Source: UBA7672 sp963738625
Lineage (GTDB): Bacteria; Pseudomonadota; Alphaproteobacteria; Caulobacterales; Hyphomonadaceae
Assembly: GCA_963738625.1 (NCBI GenBank)
Contig: CAVTXH010000020.1
Coordinates: 496,001-560,000, forward strand
Reading direction: 5' to 3'
Length of the DNA: 64,000 nucleotides
This document shows positions 8,784-17,019 of this stretch, piece after piece; position 1 is the first letter of the stretch, and each line of letters starts with the position of its first letter. Both the position numbers and the translations under genes were made by a program. A model generated the notes under the pieces. That model made no database searches. It saw only the letters and a list, made by a program, of their open reading frames with translations, and was not told the DNA's origin.

Positions 8784-9203
8784 ATGCCCGTCCACAGCGT
8801 CACACCCATCCTCAACGTCTCGAATGTCGAGGCCAGCGCCGACTGGTTCGGCAAGCTCGGCTGGCGCGTCGGTTTCCTCTGGCCCAACCACGGGCAGGGC
8901 GTCGCCACGTTCGGCAGCGTCTGCTCCGACAAGGCGGAAATCTTTATGTGTCTCGACGGGCAGGGCTCGCGCGGCACGATCATGCCGAGCGCCCCGGGCG
9001 ATGATCATACCGACGGCGTGTGGATGAGCTGGTGGGTCGACAATCCCGCCGAAGTCGACGCCATTCACGCCAGCGCCCTGAAGCAGGGCCTCATCGTCAC
9101 CTGTCCGCCCACCGACGAACCCTGGGGCGTCCGCGAATTCCACCTCCGCCACCCCGACGGCCACATGTTCCGCGTGAGCGCCGGGCTGGGCGAGGACGAT
9201 TAG
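8784..9203 (+). CDS. VOC family (glyoxalase/bleomycin-resistance-like) protein
   Basis: A 139-residue single-domain vicinal-oxygen-chelate protein. The start at ATG 8784 follows GGGGAGGCTCGCC; the frame is open upstream through the palindromic repeat but without a sensible start. The N terminus HSVTPILNVSNVEASADWF and the C-terminal EFHLRHPDGHMFRVS are characteristic, the latter giving the usual metal-ligand Glu/His region. Members bind metals for lyase, dioxygenase or drug-sequestration roles; the substrate is unknown. The gene stands alone between two palindromic repeats. Confidence 0.8.
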   Translation: MPVHSVTPILNVSNVEASADWFGKLGWRVGFLWPNHGQGVATFGSVCSDKAEIFMCLDGQGSRGTIMPSAPGDDHTDGVWMSWWVDNPAEVDAIHASALKQGLIVTCPPTDEPWGVREFHLRHPDGHMFRVSAGLGEDD

Positions 9204-9230
9204 CTCGAACCATCGCAACGCTCACCACAA

Positions 9231-9377
9231 GTGTCATTCCGGGCGGAGCAGCGAAGCGCACTCCGGCTGTCAGTCCGGAAGCGCGCAGCGCTATCCGGAA
9301 CCTAGGGGCTCCGGCCAAGATCTCGAAACGTAGCCCCTAGGTTCCGGGTCTCCGCTTCGCTCCGCCCGGAATGACAC
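9231..9377. repeat. Palindromic repeat, CCTAGGGGCT family, copy 1
   Basis: The outer arms GTGTCATTCCGGGCGGAG and its near reverse complement at 9360-9377 enclose an inner perfect 16-base inverted repeat, CCGGAACCTAGGGGCT at 9295-9310 and its complement at 9332-9347, with a 21-base loop. The same 16-base arms with the same loop length recur at 33131-33183. It begins 28 bases after the VOC gene and lies just beyond the 470-bp element. Confidence 0.85.
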
Positions 9378-9484
9378 CGTTGGTGGCCGCATGACGTGCG
9401 CGCGATACCACCACCTGCGCGCCCCTCCGCCAAAAATCTCCCGAGCCATTTCAGCGGCTTGCGAAAAAGAGTCAGAAAAATCCA

Positions 9485-9954
9485 GGAAAGTTATCCTACA
9501 CTTGCCGAGCTGAGCGATAATCCCTCCATCGCCTCCGCACGGAGGGCAGTCGTACGCTGTTCAGCGACGCGAAGGCGATGCGATCGAGCGTGAGGAGTTC
9601 CGGACGAACGCGGCGTGAAGCGCCGCCAAGCCTGGGAGATGAACCTTCTGGTTCTTGGGCCTTCTGGCCCGAAGCCAGAGCTGAGTGTCGCCGGGACCAT
9701 GGGACGATGAACAGCCCAATGGCCTGCACGCCGCCGGCGACCATGCCAGGGGAGTGAACACAGCTCCCTGTGCACGGGCTGGCGCACAACGGTCGCTGGG
9801 GGTCGACGCATTCGTCGACGGATGACGCGTTTTCCTTTGACTACCGGTAGCGCTGGGCAACCAGCGTCGCCCAAATCAACGCGGGGCATCCCGCGTCCCC
9901 ACGCCCTCCATCTCACGGAGGCGCACCGCATCCTGGACGGCTCAGCCGGTCCGA
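9485..9954 (-). ncRNA. 470-bp repeated hairpin-rich element, copy A
   Basis: This stretch is about 96% identical to 32394-32863 in inverted orientation; similarity starts and stops abruptly at these bounds. It has no terminal inverted repeats. Several overlapping frames are open in both copies, but their translations are Arg/Ser/Pro-rich and look like by-products of high G+C. Read on the minus strand it contains successive perfect hairpins, including a GTCGAC pair, CGCGGG/CCCGCG, GCTGG/CCAGC, GAACC-AGAA-GGTTC and GCGGCG/CGCCGC. A T-rich stretch follows its minus-strand 3' end. A structured RNA is my interpretation; the strand is inferred from that T-rich flank. It occupies most of the gene-free interval 9204-10109. 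Confidence 0.55.
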
Positions 9955-10056
9955 CAGCGAGCGTGCGCCTGAGAGTGGGAGTGTCCGGGGTGAGACGCGC
10001 AGCGTCGAACGCCCGGCCAAGCCTCACCGCGAGTACGACGCATGTGGAGACACCAA

Positions 10057-10079
10057 GCCGGGCAGGCGCCCGGCGCTCC
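10057..10079. repeat. Short palindromic repeat, GGGCAGGCGCC family
   Basis: GCCGGGCAGGCGCC followed by CGGCGCTCC matches, with one difference, the right-hand arm of the repeat at 61436-61522. Here only this single arm is present. The rest of 9955-10109 shows nothing I can assign. Confidence 0.6.
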
Positions 10080-10109
10080 TCATCGCGAAACTGGAGTGCG
10101 AGCTTGACG

Positions 10110-10904
10110 CTAGTCTCCCGTGAACTTCGGATCGCGCCCTTCGAGGAAGGATTGCACGCCTTCCTTGAAGTCGTCCGACTGCTCCATCAGCGCGAACGCC
10201 TCGAGGTCGCGATGCGCCGTCGCGCGCGACAGGGCGAGCGCCGCGACATTCACGTCGTGCTTCACCATCTTGAGGGCGCTCGGCGGAAGCTCCGCCGCGC
10301 GCCGCGCAAATTCCATCGCGACATCCAGCGCCTTGCCGTCGTCCGCAATCCTGTCCGCCAGCCCCCAGGCGAACGCCGTCTCCGCATCCAGCTGCTCGCA
10401 CAGCGCCGCGATCCGCTTGGCGCGGGCAGGGCCCACCAGCGCCGTGATGCGCGGGATCGAGCCCCAGCTCATGTTCATGCCGCGCTCGACTTCCGGCACA
10501 TACAGCTTCGCCGACTTCGCCATCACGCGCAGGTCGCACGACACCGCCAGCGCCGCGCCGCCGCCGACGCACCATCCCTCGATCGCCATGATGGTGATGG
10601 CGTCCACCTTCTCCCAAGCCTCGCACATCTCCGGCCCCAGCCGCAGCGACACGCGCCGCCCGGCCAGACCCTGTCCGCGCATCGCCGCCCGCTCCGGATC
10701 CTTGAGATCGGCGCCCAGCGTGAACGTCTTCGCCTGGCCGGTCAGGACCACGGCGGAAATATCCGGCCGCGCATGGAAGCTGCGAGCCGCCTCGGTCAGC
10801 TGCCGCAGCGCTTCGGCCGACAGCGCATTGGCCCTGTCGCCGCGATCGAACCGCACGATGGCGATGCGGCCCTGCGTCTCGATGCCGATGAATTTGCCGC
10901 TCAT
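10110..10904 (-). CDS. Enoyl-CoA hydratase/isomerase family protein
   Basis: A 264-residue crotonase-fold protein. The start MSGKFIGIETQGR (ATG complement of 10902-10904) fits family length; an upstream extension is unlikely. Family features are the oxyanion-hole segments TLGADLKDP and WCVGGGAALAVSCDLRV and the C-terminal PSALKMVKHDVN. It hydrates or isomerises an acyl-CoA double bond in fatty-acid or aromatic catabolism; the position of the usual catalytic glutamates is not clear enough to assign a substrate. It lies alone, 155 bases from the 470-bp element and upstream-divergent from the dodecin gene. Confidence 0.82.
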   Translation of the reverse strand: MSGKFIGIETQGRIAIVRFDRGDRANALSAEALRQLTEAARSFHARPDISAVVLTGQAKTFTLGADLKDPERAAMRGQGLAGRRVSLRLGPEMCEAWEKVDAITIMAIEGWCVGGGAALAVSCDLRVMAKSAKLYVPEVERGMNMSWGSIPRITALVGPARAKRIAALCEQLDAETAFAWGLADRIADDGKALDVAMEFARRAAELPPSALKMVKHDVNVAALALSRATAHRDLEAFALMEQSDDFKEGVQSFLEGRDPKFTGD

Positions 10905-11040
10905 GTCCAAGCCCCGCTGAACCGCCGTTCTATGACACATTCGCGACAGCGGCGCACTCGCTTGCTGAGAGAGATCCGTTGCGCCGGACTCGCCTCTGCG
11001 ATCTGTTCCGTCATCGGATCAGTTTTGAAGAGGCAAGCCC

Positions 11041-11283
11041 ATGTCGGTGATGAAGTCCGAACAGATCCTCGCGGAGTCATCGCGCTCCTTCGAGGATGCA
11101 ATTCAGACGGCGGTGTCGCGGTTTTCGAAGACGGTGCGCGGCCTGCGCTCGGCCAATGTCAACAACCTGTCCACCAAGATAGAGAACGGCAAGATCGTTT
11201 CCTATCGCGTGAACCTGCAGATCACGTTCGAGGTCGAAGACATCAACGGCAAGGAAAAGGGCAAAAAGAAAAAGAAGCGCTAA
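11041..11283 (+). CDS. Dodecin-like flavin-binding protein
   Basis: An 80-residue protein matching the dodecin fold: SSRSFEDAIQTAVSRFSKTVRGLR, then KIENGKIVSYRVNLQITFEVE. Dodecins form dodecamers that store flavin or CoA and protect against flavin photochemistry. It ends in a very basic KKKKKR tail encoded by an A-rich run. GAAGAGG precedes ATG 11041. In the +1 frame an open stretch continues 59 codons past the stop to TAA 11459-11461, giving a protein-like tail containing FDLSGFLESRRDDE, so a frameshift or indel in the A-run is possible. The usual Trp in the flavin site is not evident (position holds Leu/Arg), which could alter ligand choice. Confidence 0.7.
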   Translation: MSVMKSEQILAESSRSFEDAIQTAVSRFSKTVRGLRSANVNNLSTKIENGKIVSYRVNLQITFEVEDINGKEKGKKKKKR

Positions 11284-11468
11284 GGCGCCCGGGCGAGCCC
11301 GCACGCCGCTTGCTGCAAATGCGCCGGACGGCCCGGCCCTTGCGGACAGCAGTGCGGACACGCCCGCGGCGCCCACCTTCGATCTTTCCGGCTTCCTGGA
11401 GTCACGCAGGGACGACGAAGCAGCCTCCGCGCCGTGGCGGCCGCCCGGACACGACTCCTAAGGCCAAC

Positions 11469-11858
11469 CTAAAGCCCCGCGTCTTCCTCCGTCGCCTCGT
11501 CGTCGATGTGATCGGCGGGATCGTCATCATCGCTCCGGTCCTCGGGATACATGCCCGTGGATTCAAGAACGCTCTCGCTTTCCTGCGGGTTGCCGAGCGA
11601 GGCGAGGCGATCGCTCAGATGGGCGGAAATATCGCCCATGTCGCCATGGCCGAACCTGTCGCCGAAGCGGCGCATGGTGATCTCGTCCCGCAGCTCCAGC
11701 AGGCGCTCGCGCCGTTCGCCCAGCGACAGGTTGGGGTCGAACACGACGTCGTCTATGTCGTCGGTGGTAAGCTCCTGCGCGATGCCCGGCATGTCGTCAT
11801 CGCCGCCAACCTCCATATCGACGGCGCGGACCTGCTCGGTATGTCGGTTGTCGGCCAT
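11469..11858 (-). CDS. Conserved acidic hypothetical protein
   Basis: A 129-residue strongly acidic protein beginning MADNRHTEQVRAVDMEV and ending in an Asp/Glu-rich tail. The middle holds a regular helix with GERRERLLELRDEI. I do not recognise a family. It follows the host-attachment-type gene by only 22 bases on the same strand and is preceded by a good AGGAG, so the two are probably one operon. No membrane segment, signal peptide or enzyme motif is visible. Confidence 0.65.
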   Translation of the reverse strand: MADNRHTEQVRAVDMEVGGDDDMPGIAQELTTDDIDDVVFDPNLSLGERRERLLELRDEITMRRFGDRFGHGDMGDISAHLSDRLASLGNPQESESVLESTGMYPEDRSDDDDPADHIDDEATEEDAGL

Positions 11859-11880
11859 GGCAGGACTCCTTTCGGTTGGC

Positions 11881-12333
11881 CTAGCCGTGTTGGGTCAGCG
11901 CCCGCTCGATCTCGTGCGCCGGCATCTTGGTCAGGTCCTTCGCGATCTCGCCGACCACCTTGTCGGAGACCTCCTTGTGAAGCGCCTTGCGCAGGTCGCC
12001 CAGGGTCATGGGCGGCGCGACAAGGATCAGCTTGGAATATCGTCCGCCATGGGCGGCTGTGTAGAGCAGGTCGGCGATTTCCTTGGCGAAGCGGTGCTTC
12101 TCCAGCTTGTGCCAGTCGGTCTCCGAAAAGGCGCTGCGGCGGGTTCCCATGGAGCTGAAAGTGCGGCCGGGCCTGTCCGTCCCCTGTTCGCTGGTCGAGG
12201 GGTTGTCGTGTTCGAGGACATTCACCATTTCGAGGTGCGGGACGGCCGTATCGCCTTCATTCCTGAAGAACAGGGCCTTTTCGCCGTCCCCGACCATTAC
12301 CCACGCATTGTGTTCGATTGTCAGGCCTGACAT
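11881..12333 (-). CDS. Host attachment family protein (baeRF-like)
   Basis: A 150-residue protein of the host attachment family (PF10116 type), related to the bacterial/archaeal eRF1-like baeRF group. The N terminus WVMVGDGEKALFFRNEGD, the middle RFAKEIADLLYTAAHGGRYSKLILVAPP and the LGDLRKALHKEV segment are typical. The name comes from a plant-bacterium attachment phenotype; the eRF1-like relation suggests a ribosome- or nucleic-acid-linked role, which is not proven. It is the first gene of a two-gene unit with the acidic protein downstream, and is divergent from thiolase. Confidence 0.8.
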   Translation of the reverse strand: MSGLTIEHNAWVMVGDGEKALFFRNEGDTAVPHLEMVNVLEHDNPSTSEQGTDRPGRTFSSMGTRRSAFSETDWHKLEKHRFAKEIADLLYTAAHGGRYSKLILVAPPMTLGDLRKALHKEVSDKVVGEIAKDLTKMPAHEIERALTQHG

Positions 12334-12456
12334 GCGATACGCTCCAGATTAGGATCAAGGAAACAACTCTCTTACTGCGCCGCCGTTCCCCGGCGCTTGA
12401 CTTGGGACAGACCCGGCCGTGAATGTGCCCGGGATTTCGAGAGGAAGGATTTCTCC

Positions 12457-13638
12457 ATGAGCGCTTCGGACCCCGTTGTGATCGTCGGCATGGCGCGGAC
12501 CCCGATGGGCGCCATGCTGGGCGAACTGGCCAGCTTCTCGGCCAACGAGCTTGGCGCGCACGCCATCAAGGGCGCGATGGCCGAAGCCGGCATCAAGGGC
12601 GACGATGTCGAGCTGGTCTATATGGGCAACTGCCTTCCTGCAGGACAGGGCCAGGCGCCGGCGCGTCAGGCGGGCATAAAGTCCGGTCTTCCCAAGGGCG
12701 CGGAAGCCACCACCATCAACAAGATGTGCGGATCGGGGATGCAAGCCGCCGTCATGGGCCGCAACGCCATCCTCGCGGGCGAGGCCAAGGTGGTTGTCGC
12801 GGGCGGCATGGAGAGCATGACCAACGCCCCGCACCTCGTCGACCTGCGCAAGGGACACAAGTATGGCGCCGCCGCGCTCAGGGATCACATGGCGACGGAC
12901 GGGCTGGAAGACGCCTATGCCGGCGGCGCGATGGGCAATTTCGCCGACATGATCGCCAAGGAATACCAGTTCACCCGCGAACAGCAGGACGCCTACGCGC
13001 TCGAGACGCTGAGCCGCGCGCAGGCCGCCACCAGGGAAGGCCGCTTCAAGCGCGAGATCTCGCCCGTGACGGTCAAGGGCAAGAAGGGCGACGTCACCAT
13101 CGACACCGACGAACTGCCGCGCACCGCCATGCCGGACAAGATCCCGACCCTGCGCCCCGCCTTCTCCAAGGACGGCACGGTGACGGCCGCCAACGCCTCC
13201 GGCATCTCCGACGGCGCCGCGGCCCTCGTGCTGATGCGTGAATCCGAAGCCAAGAAGCGCGGCCTCAAGCCGCTCGCCAGGATCGTCGCCACCGCCGCGC
13301 ACAGTCACGAGCCCGCTTATTTCACCACGGCCCCCGTGCCGGCGATGAAGAAGGCGCTGGAGAAAGCCGGCTGGAAAGCCTCGGACGTCGACCTCTGGGA
13401 GATCAACGAAGCCTTCGCGGTCGTGCCGATGATTGCGATGAAGGAACTCGGCATCACCCACGACAAGATCAACGTCAATGGCGGCGCCTGCGCGCTCGGC
13501 CACCCGATTGGAGCGTCCGGAGCAAGAGTCGTGGTGACGCTGATCAACGCCATGGAACAGAAAGACGCCAAGAAGGGCGTCGCGGCGCTCTGCATCGGCG
13601 GCGGCGAGGGCATCGCCATGGCGATCGAGCGGGCCTGA
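12457..13638 (+). CDS. Thiolase (acetyl-CoA acetyltransferase type)
   Basis: A 393-residue thiolase. ATG 12457 follows GAGAGGAAGG at good distance. The acylated cysteine is Cys91 in KMCGSGM, the catalytic His349 is in CALGHPIGASG, and the second cysteine is Cys379 in CIGGGEG; NEAFAV is also present. It condenses or cleaves acyl-CoA, either acetoacetyl-CoA synthesis or the last step of beta-oxidation or amino-acid breakdown. It is the first gene of a forward run with RidA three bases downstream, then a lipoprotein, alcohol dehydrogenase and a DUF2332 gene, which suggests a catabolic role. Confidence 0.92.
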   Translation: MSASDPVVIVGMARTPMGAMLGELASFSANELGAHAIKGAMAEAGIKGDDVELVYMGNCLPAGQGQAPARQAGIKSGLPKGAEATTINKMCGSGMQAAVMGRNAILAGEAKVVVAGGMESMTNAPHLVDLRKGHKYGAAALRDHMATDGLEDAYAGGAMGNFADMIAKEYQFTREQQDAYALETLSRAQAATREGRFKREISPVTVKGKKGDVTIDTDELPRTAMPDKIPTLRPAFSKDGTVTAANASGISDGAAALVLMRESEAKKRGLKPLARIVATAAHSHEPAYFTTAPVPAMKKALEKAGWKASDVDLWEINEAFAVVPMIAMKELGITHDKINVNGGACALGHPIGASGARVVVTLINAMEQKDAKKGVAALCIGGGEGIAMAIERA

Positions 13639-13641
13639 TCC

Positions 13642-14031
13642 ATGTCTGGTGAAGTCACGAAGGTTCCCAGCGGATCGAAGCTGGGGATCGGGTTCTCTCG
13701 CGCCGTCCGCGTCGGCGATTTCGTCTTCGTGTCCGGCTGCGCGCCCATCGCCCGCGAGGGCGGCGTGGCGTTCCCCGGCGACCTGAAGGCGCAGACCAAG
13801 CGCTGCTTCGAGATCATCGAGGGCGCACTCACCCAGGCCGGCGCCGACATCCGGCATGTCGTGCGCACCCGCATCTTCCTCACCGACATGTCGCGCTGGA
13901 AGGAAGCCGCCGAGGCGCATGGCGAGGTGTTCAAGGACATCGAGCCGGCGACGTCCTTCCTCGGCACATCCGCCCTGATAGATCCCGGCTGGCTGGTCGA
14001 GGTCGAGGCCGACGCGGTGGTGACGCGCTGA
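13642..14031 (+). CDS. RidA/YjgF/YER057c-family protein
   Basis: A 129-residue Rid-family protein starting three bases after the thiolase stop, so translation is probably coupled. Family marks are VRVGDFVFVSGCAP, ALTQAGADIRHVVRTRIFLTD and a final EVEADAVV. RidA deaminates reactive enamine/imine intermediates formed by PLP enzymes. The usual substrate Arg is likely the one in VVRTRIF. Pairing with thiolase is common in catabolic operons, where Rid-like proteins can act on pathway intermediates. Confidence 0.88.
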   Translation: MSGEVTKVPSGSKLGIGFSRAVRVGDFVFVSGCAPIAREGGVAFPGDLKAQTKRCFEIIEGALTQAGADIRHVVRTRIFLTDMSRWKEAAEAHGEVFKDIEPATSFLGTSALIDPGWLVEVEADAVVTR

Positions 14032-14061
14032 TCCGGGACGACCGTCATTGGGAGACCTGAC

Positions 14062-14295
14062 ATGAGACTCATCTCCGTCCTGTTGGCCGCTGCGATGCTG
14101 AGCGGCGGCTGTTTTGCGTTCATCCCGGAACACAAGCTGAAGGAATGGCGCGACCAAAAGACAGAGACCCAGCAGCAGAAGGCGCAGGTGCTGAGCCAGG
14201 GCGACCAGATCAAGGCCCTGGAAAAGGAAAACGCCGACCTCAAGCGCGATCTGTCGGCGTTGAAGGCCAAGTGTGGCGAGGCCTGCGCCGACTGA
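14062..14295 (+). CDS. Small coiled-coil lipoprotein
   Basis: A 77-residue protein with a short signal peptide and lipobox LSGGC, so Cys17 or thereabouts is lipidated. The mature part is almost entirely a heptad-like helix rich in Lys, Glu and Gln (SQGDQIKALEKENADL), ending with two cysteines. GGAGACC precedes the ATG. Such proteins often act as periplasmic spacers or sensors, but no function can be assigned. It lies in the thiolase-RidA direction with a 30-base gap. Confidence 0.7.
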   Translation: MRLISVLLAAAMLSGGCFAFIPEHKLKEWRDQKTETQQQKAQVLSQGDQIKALEKENADLKRDLSALKAKCGEACAD

Positions 14296-14363
14296 GCATC
14301 GCTTGGCCTTACCCGCGCGGACAGATACAGTTGAGCGAACATAAAGAAGAAACGGGGATCCGC

Positions 14364-15422
14364 ATGCTCAGCTTCGACGTCTGCGAGTGCGGGGCGCCGC
14401 TGCAGCGCATGGAGCGGGAAACGCCGGCGCCGAAGGGCGGCGAAGTCTTGCTGAAGGTCATCGCCGCCGGCGTGTGCCACAGCGACCTGCACATTTGGGA
14501 TGGCTATTACGACATCGGCGGCGGACAGAAGCTGAAGCTGCTCGATCGCGGCATCAAGCTGCCGCTGACCATGGGCCACGAGAATGTCGGCGAGGTCGTC
14601 GCGGTAGGTCCCGACGCCCAAGGCGTCAAGGCCGGCGACCGGCGCCTGATCCATCCATGGATGGGCTGCGGCGAGTGCATCGTGTGCAAGCGCGGCGAGG
14701 AAAACCTCTGCGTGAAGCCCTGCAGCGTCGGCATCCACCGCAGCGGCGGCTTCGCAACACACGTGCTGGTTCCCCATACCCGCTACCTGTTCGACATCGC
14801 CGGCATTCCCCCCGAACGCGCGGCCCCGCTGGCCTGTTCGGGCGTCACGGCCTACAGCGCGCTCAACAAGGTCAAGGATACGCTCGGCCAGGAGCCGGTC
14901 GTCATGATCGGCGCGGGCGGCGTCGGCCTGATGGCGCTGGCGCTTCACAAGAAGATGGGCGGCAAGTCCGCCATCGTCGTTGATATCGACCCCGCAAAGC
15001 GCGAAGCCGCCAAAGCCGCCGGCGCGTCCCACGTCATCGACGGGGCCGCTAAGGACGCTCTCGACCAGATCCGCGCGCTCACCGGCGGCGGCGCCTGGGC
15101 CGTGATCGACTTCGTAGGCGCGGGAACGACCGTGAAGCTGGGCGTCGACGCCGCCATCAAGGGCGGCAAGGTGATCGTTGTCGGCCTGTTCGGCGGCGAC
15201 GTCGTCGTCCCGACGCCATTCTTCCCGATCAAGGCGCTGACCATCCAGGGCTCCTATGTCGGCAGCCTGACCGAGATCGCCGAACTGCTCGACCTGGTGA
15301 AGCGCACCGGCGCGCCGGATGTGCCTATCGCCACGCGGCCGCTCGACCAGGTGAATGCGGCGCTGAATGACCTGCGCGACGGGCGCGTGGTTGGCCGGGT
15401 GGTTATCACGCCGCAGGCCTGA
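14364..15422 (+). CDS. Zinc-dependent alcohol dehydrogenase
   Basis: A 352-residue medium-chain dehydrogenase. The start ATG 14364 gives MLSFDVCECG at the N terminus. Catalytic zinc ligands are in GVCHSDLHIWDG and GHENVGEV; the structural zinc cysteines are in GCGECIVCKRGEENLC. The NAD-binding site is GAGGVGLMA. It oxidises a primary or secondary alcohol with NAD(P). The substrate is not clear; the neighbouring thiolase and RidA hint at a catabolic pathway. The next gene starts seven bases after its stop, so they are probably co-translated. Confidence 0.88.
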   Translation: MLSFDVCECGAPLQRMERETPAPKGGEVLLKVIAAGVCHSDLHIWDGYYDIGGGQKLKLLDRGIKLPLTMGHENVGEVVAVGPDAQGVKAGDRRLIHPWMGCGECIVCKRGEENLCVKPCSVGIHRSGGFATHVLVPHTRYLFDIAGIPPERAAPLACSGVTAYSALNKVKDTLGQEPVVMIGAGGVGLMALALHKKMGGKSAIVVDIDPAKREAAKAAGASHVIDGAAKDALDQIRALTGGGAWAVIDFVGAGTTVKLGVDAAIKGGKVIVVGLFGGDVVVPTPFFPIKALTIQGSYVGSLTEIAELLDLVKRTGAPDVPIATRPLDQVNAALNDLRDGRVVGRVVITPQA

Positions 15423-15428
15423 AACGTG

Positions 15429-16487
15429 ATGACCAGCGTCCTCGAAGAGTTCAGGCTTCAGTCCAGGTTCTGCGGTGATTTTGGTTCGCGCTTCACCCGG
15501 GAGCTGCTGGCGGCGGCGGCGGACGACATCGAGGCAGGCGGCATCGTCGCGAAGCTCACCGACAGCTGGGCCGGCAGCCCGCGTGGCGACGCCGTGTCGC
15601 TGCGTCTCGCGGGCGCGCTGCACGCCGCGGCGCTGACCGGGCGCGACAGCCAGCTCGCCGCCGAGTATCCGGGCGGCAATCCCGAATGGTCGATGGACCG
15701 GGTCTGGCCCATCGCGCAAGCTTTCCTCATGCGGGAGCAGGGCTGGGTGCGCGACTTCATGAAGTCGCCGCCGCAGACCAACGAGACCGCGCGCGCCGCC
15801 GGCCTCGCCTGCAGCTTCCTCTGGCTGGCCGAGCGCAGCCCACAGCCCTTCCACATGCTGGAACTCGGCGCGAGCGCAGGGCTCAACCTGAACTGGGACC
15901 GCTTCTGCTACACCTATCCGCGCTGGGGCCGCGACAAGGTCAGCGGCCCCGTGATCCCGACCGCGATCGAAGGCCCGGTTCCCGGCTGGCGCCCCATCGC
16001 GATCGACAGCCGCGCGGCCTGCGACCAGTACCCTGTCGATCCTTCGAGCCCGGATGACCGCCTGCGCCTGCAATCCTATATCTGGGCCGACCAGACAGCG
16101 CGGATGGAGCGCTTGAACGCCGCGCTGGAGCTCTCACATCAATCCGGGCTGAAGGTCGAAAAGGCGGATGCGGCGGAATGGGTGAAACGAAAGCTGGCGG
16201 GCGAGCTGCCGGTTGGAACAACGGTGATCTATCATTCCGTGTTCTACCAGTACCCGCCGCGCGACGTCCGCATCGCCATCGCGGAGGCGATCGAGGAGGC
16301 CGGAACGCGCGCCAGCGGCGACCGGCGGCTCGCCTGGGTGCGTTTCGAACCGGAATCGGTCATCGGCCCGCGCGGCTCGCCCCGCTACGTTCTCAACGTG
16401 GTAAGTTGGGACAAGGGCGTGCGCAGCGAAGCAACGCTTGCGGAAGCCGATCCGCACGGCCGCTCGCTTGTCTGGGCGCCTGGCTGA
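15429..16487 (+). CDS. DUF2332 domain protein
   Basis: A 352-residue cytoplasmic protein of the DUF2332 family. ATG 15429 is preferred to the adjacent GTG 15426. Family marks are a helical N-terminal half, then LELGASAGLNLNWDRF, which resembles a SAM-methyltransferase glycine loop, and YHSVFYQYPP near the C terminus. The methyltransferase-like fold is inference; no activity is known to me. It follows the alcohol dehydrogenase by six bases and ends one base before the convergent Lrp gene. Confidence 0.85.
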   Translation: MTSVLEEFRLQSRFCGDFGSRFTRELLAAAADDIEAGGIVAKLTDSWAGSPRGDAVSLRLAGALHAAALTGRDSQLAAEYPGGNPEWSMDRVWPIAQAFLMREQGWVRDFMKSPPQTNETARAAGLACSFLWLAERSPQPFHMLELGASAGLNLNWDRFCYTYPRWGRDKVSGPVIPTAIEGPVPGWRPIAIDSRAACDQYPVDPSSPDDRLRLQSYIWADQTARMERLNAALELSHQSGLKVEKADAAEWVKRKLAGELPVGTTVIYHSVFYQYPPRDVRIAIAEAIEEAGTRASGDRRLAWVRFEPESVIGPRGSPRYVLNVVSWDKGVRSEATLAEADPHGRSLVWAPG

Positions 16488-16488
16488 T

Positions 16489-16989
16489 TCAGCGGTCCTG
16501 CGTCGGCACGTACGGGCTGATGAGGCCCAGCGGTGCGGCGGTGGTGCGCTTCGAGACGTTGACGATGATCCGCGACTGGATATCGGAAACGAGACCGAGA
16601 GCGAGTATCTTGTCGCGGAGGAAGTTGTCGTAGGCGTGCATGTCGGTCGTCACGATGCGCATGACGTAGTCGACTGCGCCGGTGACAGTCATGCACTCGA
16701 TGCACTCGGGCCATTTGCGCACGGCCTGCTCGAACTTCTCGAGGTTTTCACGGCTGGGGAGCGACAGCTTGACGTTGGCCACCACTTCGAAGTTCAAACC
16801 CAGCTTGTCGTAGTTGAGCAATGTGACGCGACGCGCGATGATGCCTTGCTCTTCCATGCGCTTGATGCGCCGCCAGCACGGGCTGGAAGAGAGGCCGACT
16901 TTTTCCGCGATCTCGGCTACGGAGAGGGCGGCGTCACGCTGGATCAGGTCGAGAATCTTGGCGTCGATCGCGTCCAGCTCAACTGTCAC
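16489..16989 (-). CDS. Lrp/AsnC family transcriptional regulator
   Basis: A 166-residue leucine-responsive-type regulator. The winged-helix HTH spans residues about 8-60 (LSVAEIAEKVGLSSSP, then CWRRIKRMEEQG) and the RAM ligand-binding domain follows (CIECMTVTGAVDYVMRIV). Such proteins sense amino acids and bind AT-rich palindromes. It is divergent from the indolepyruvate oxidoreductase gene, across a 136-base intergenic region with a matching inverted repeat, so it most likely controls that gene and itself. The BkdR subgroup controls branched-chain or aromatic amino-acid breakdown in the same way. Confidence 0.92.
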   Translation of the reverse strand: MTVELDAIDAKILDLIQRDAALSVAEIAEKVGLSSSPCWRRIKRMEEQGIIARRVTLLNYDKLGLNFEVVANVKLSLPSRENLEKFEQAVRKWPECIECMTVTGAVDYVMRIVTTDMHAYDNFLRDKILALGLVSDIQSRIIVNVSKRTTAAPLGLISPYVPTQDR

Positions 16990-17019
16990 TTTTTTCTGCC
17001 TTTTGTCGCGTTCTTAGTT

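Noticed and set aside
9485..9954. RNase P RNA, tmRNA or a group II intron
   Set aside because: The conserved cores of these RNAs (for example the GAGGAAAGTC block of RNase P, the tRNA-like end of tmRNA, domain V or a GTGYG start of group II introns) were not seen, and there are two copies.
9822..12158. A 778-codon open frame on the plus strand across the 470-bp element and several genes
   Set aside because: It runs antisense to the enoyl-CoA hydratase and host-attachment genes, has Arg/Ala/His-rich composition, and is a by-product of high G+C coding DNA.
13317..16073. A 918-codon minus-strand open frame
   Set aside because: Fully antisense to thiolase, RidA, alcohol dehydrogenase and the DUF2332 gene, which all have clear family motifs; no motif in the antisense translation.
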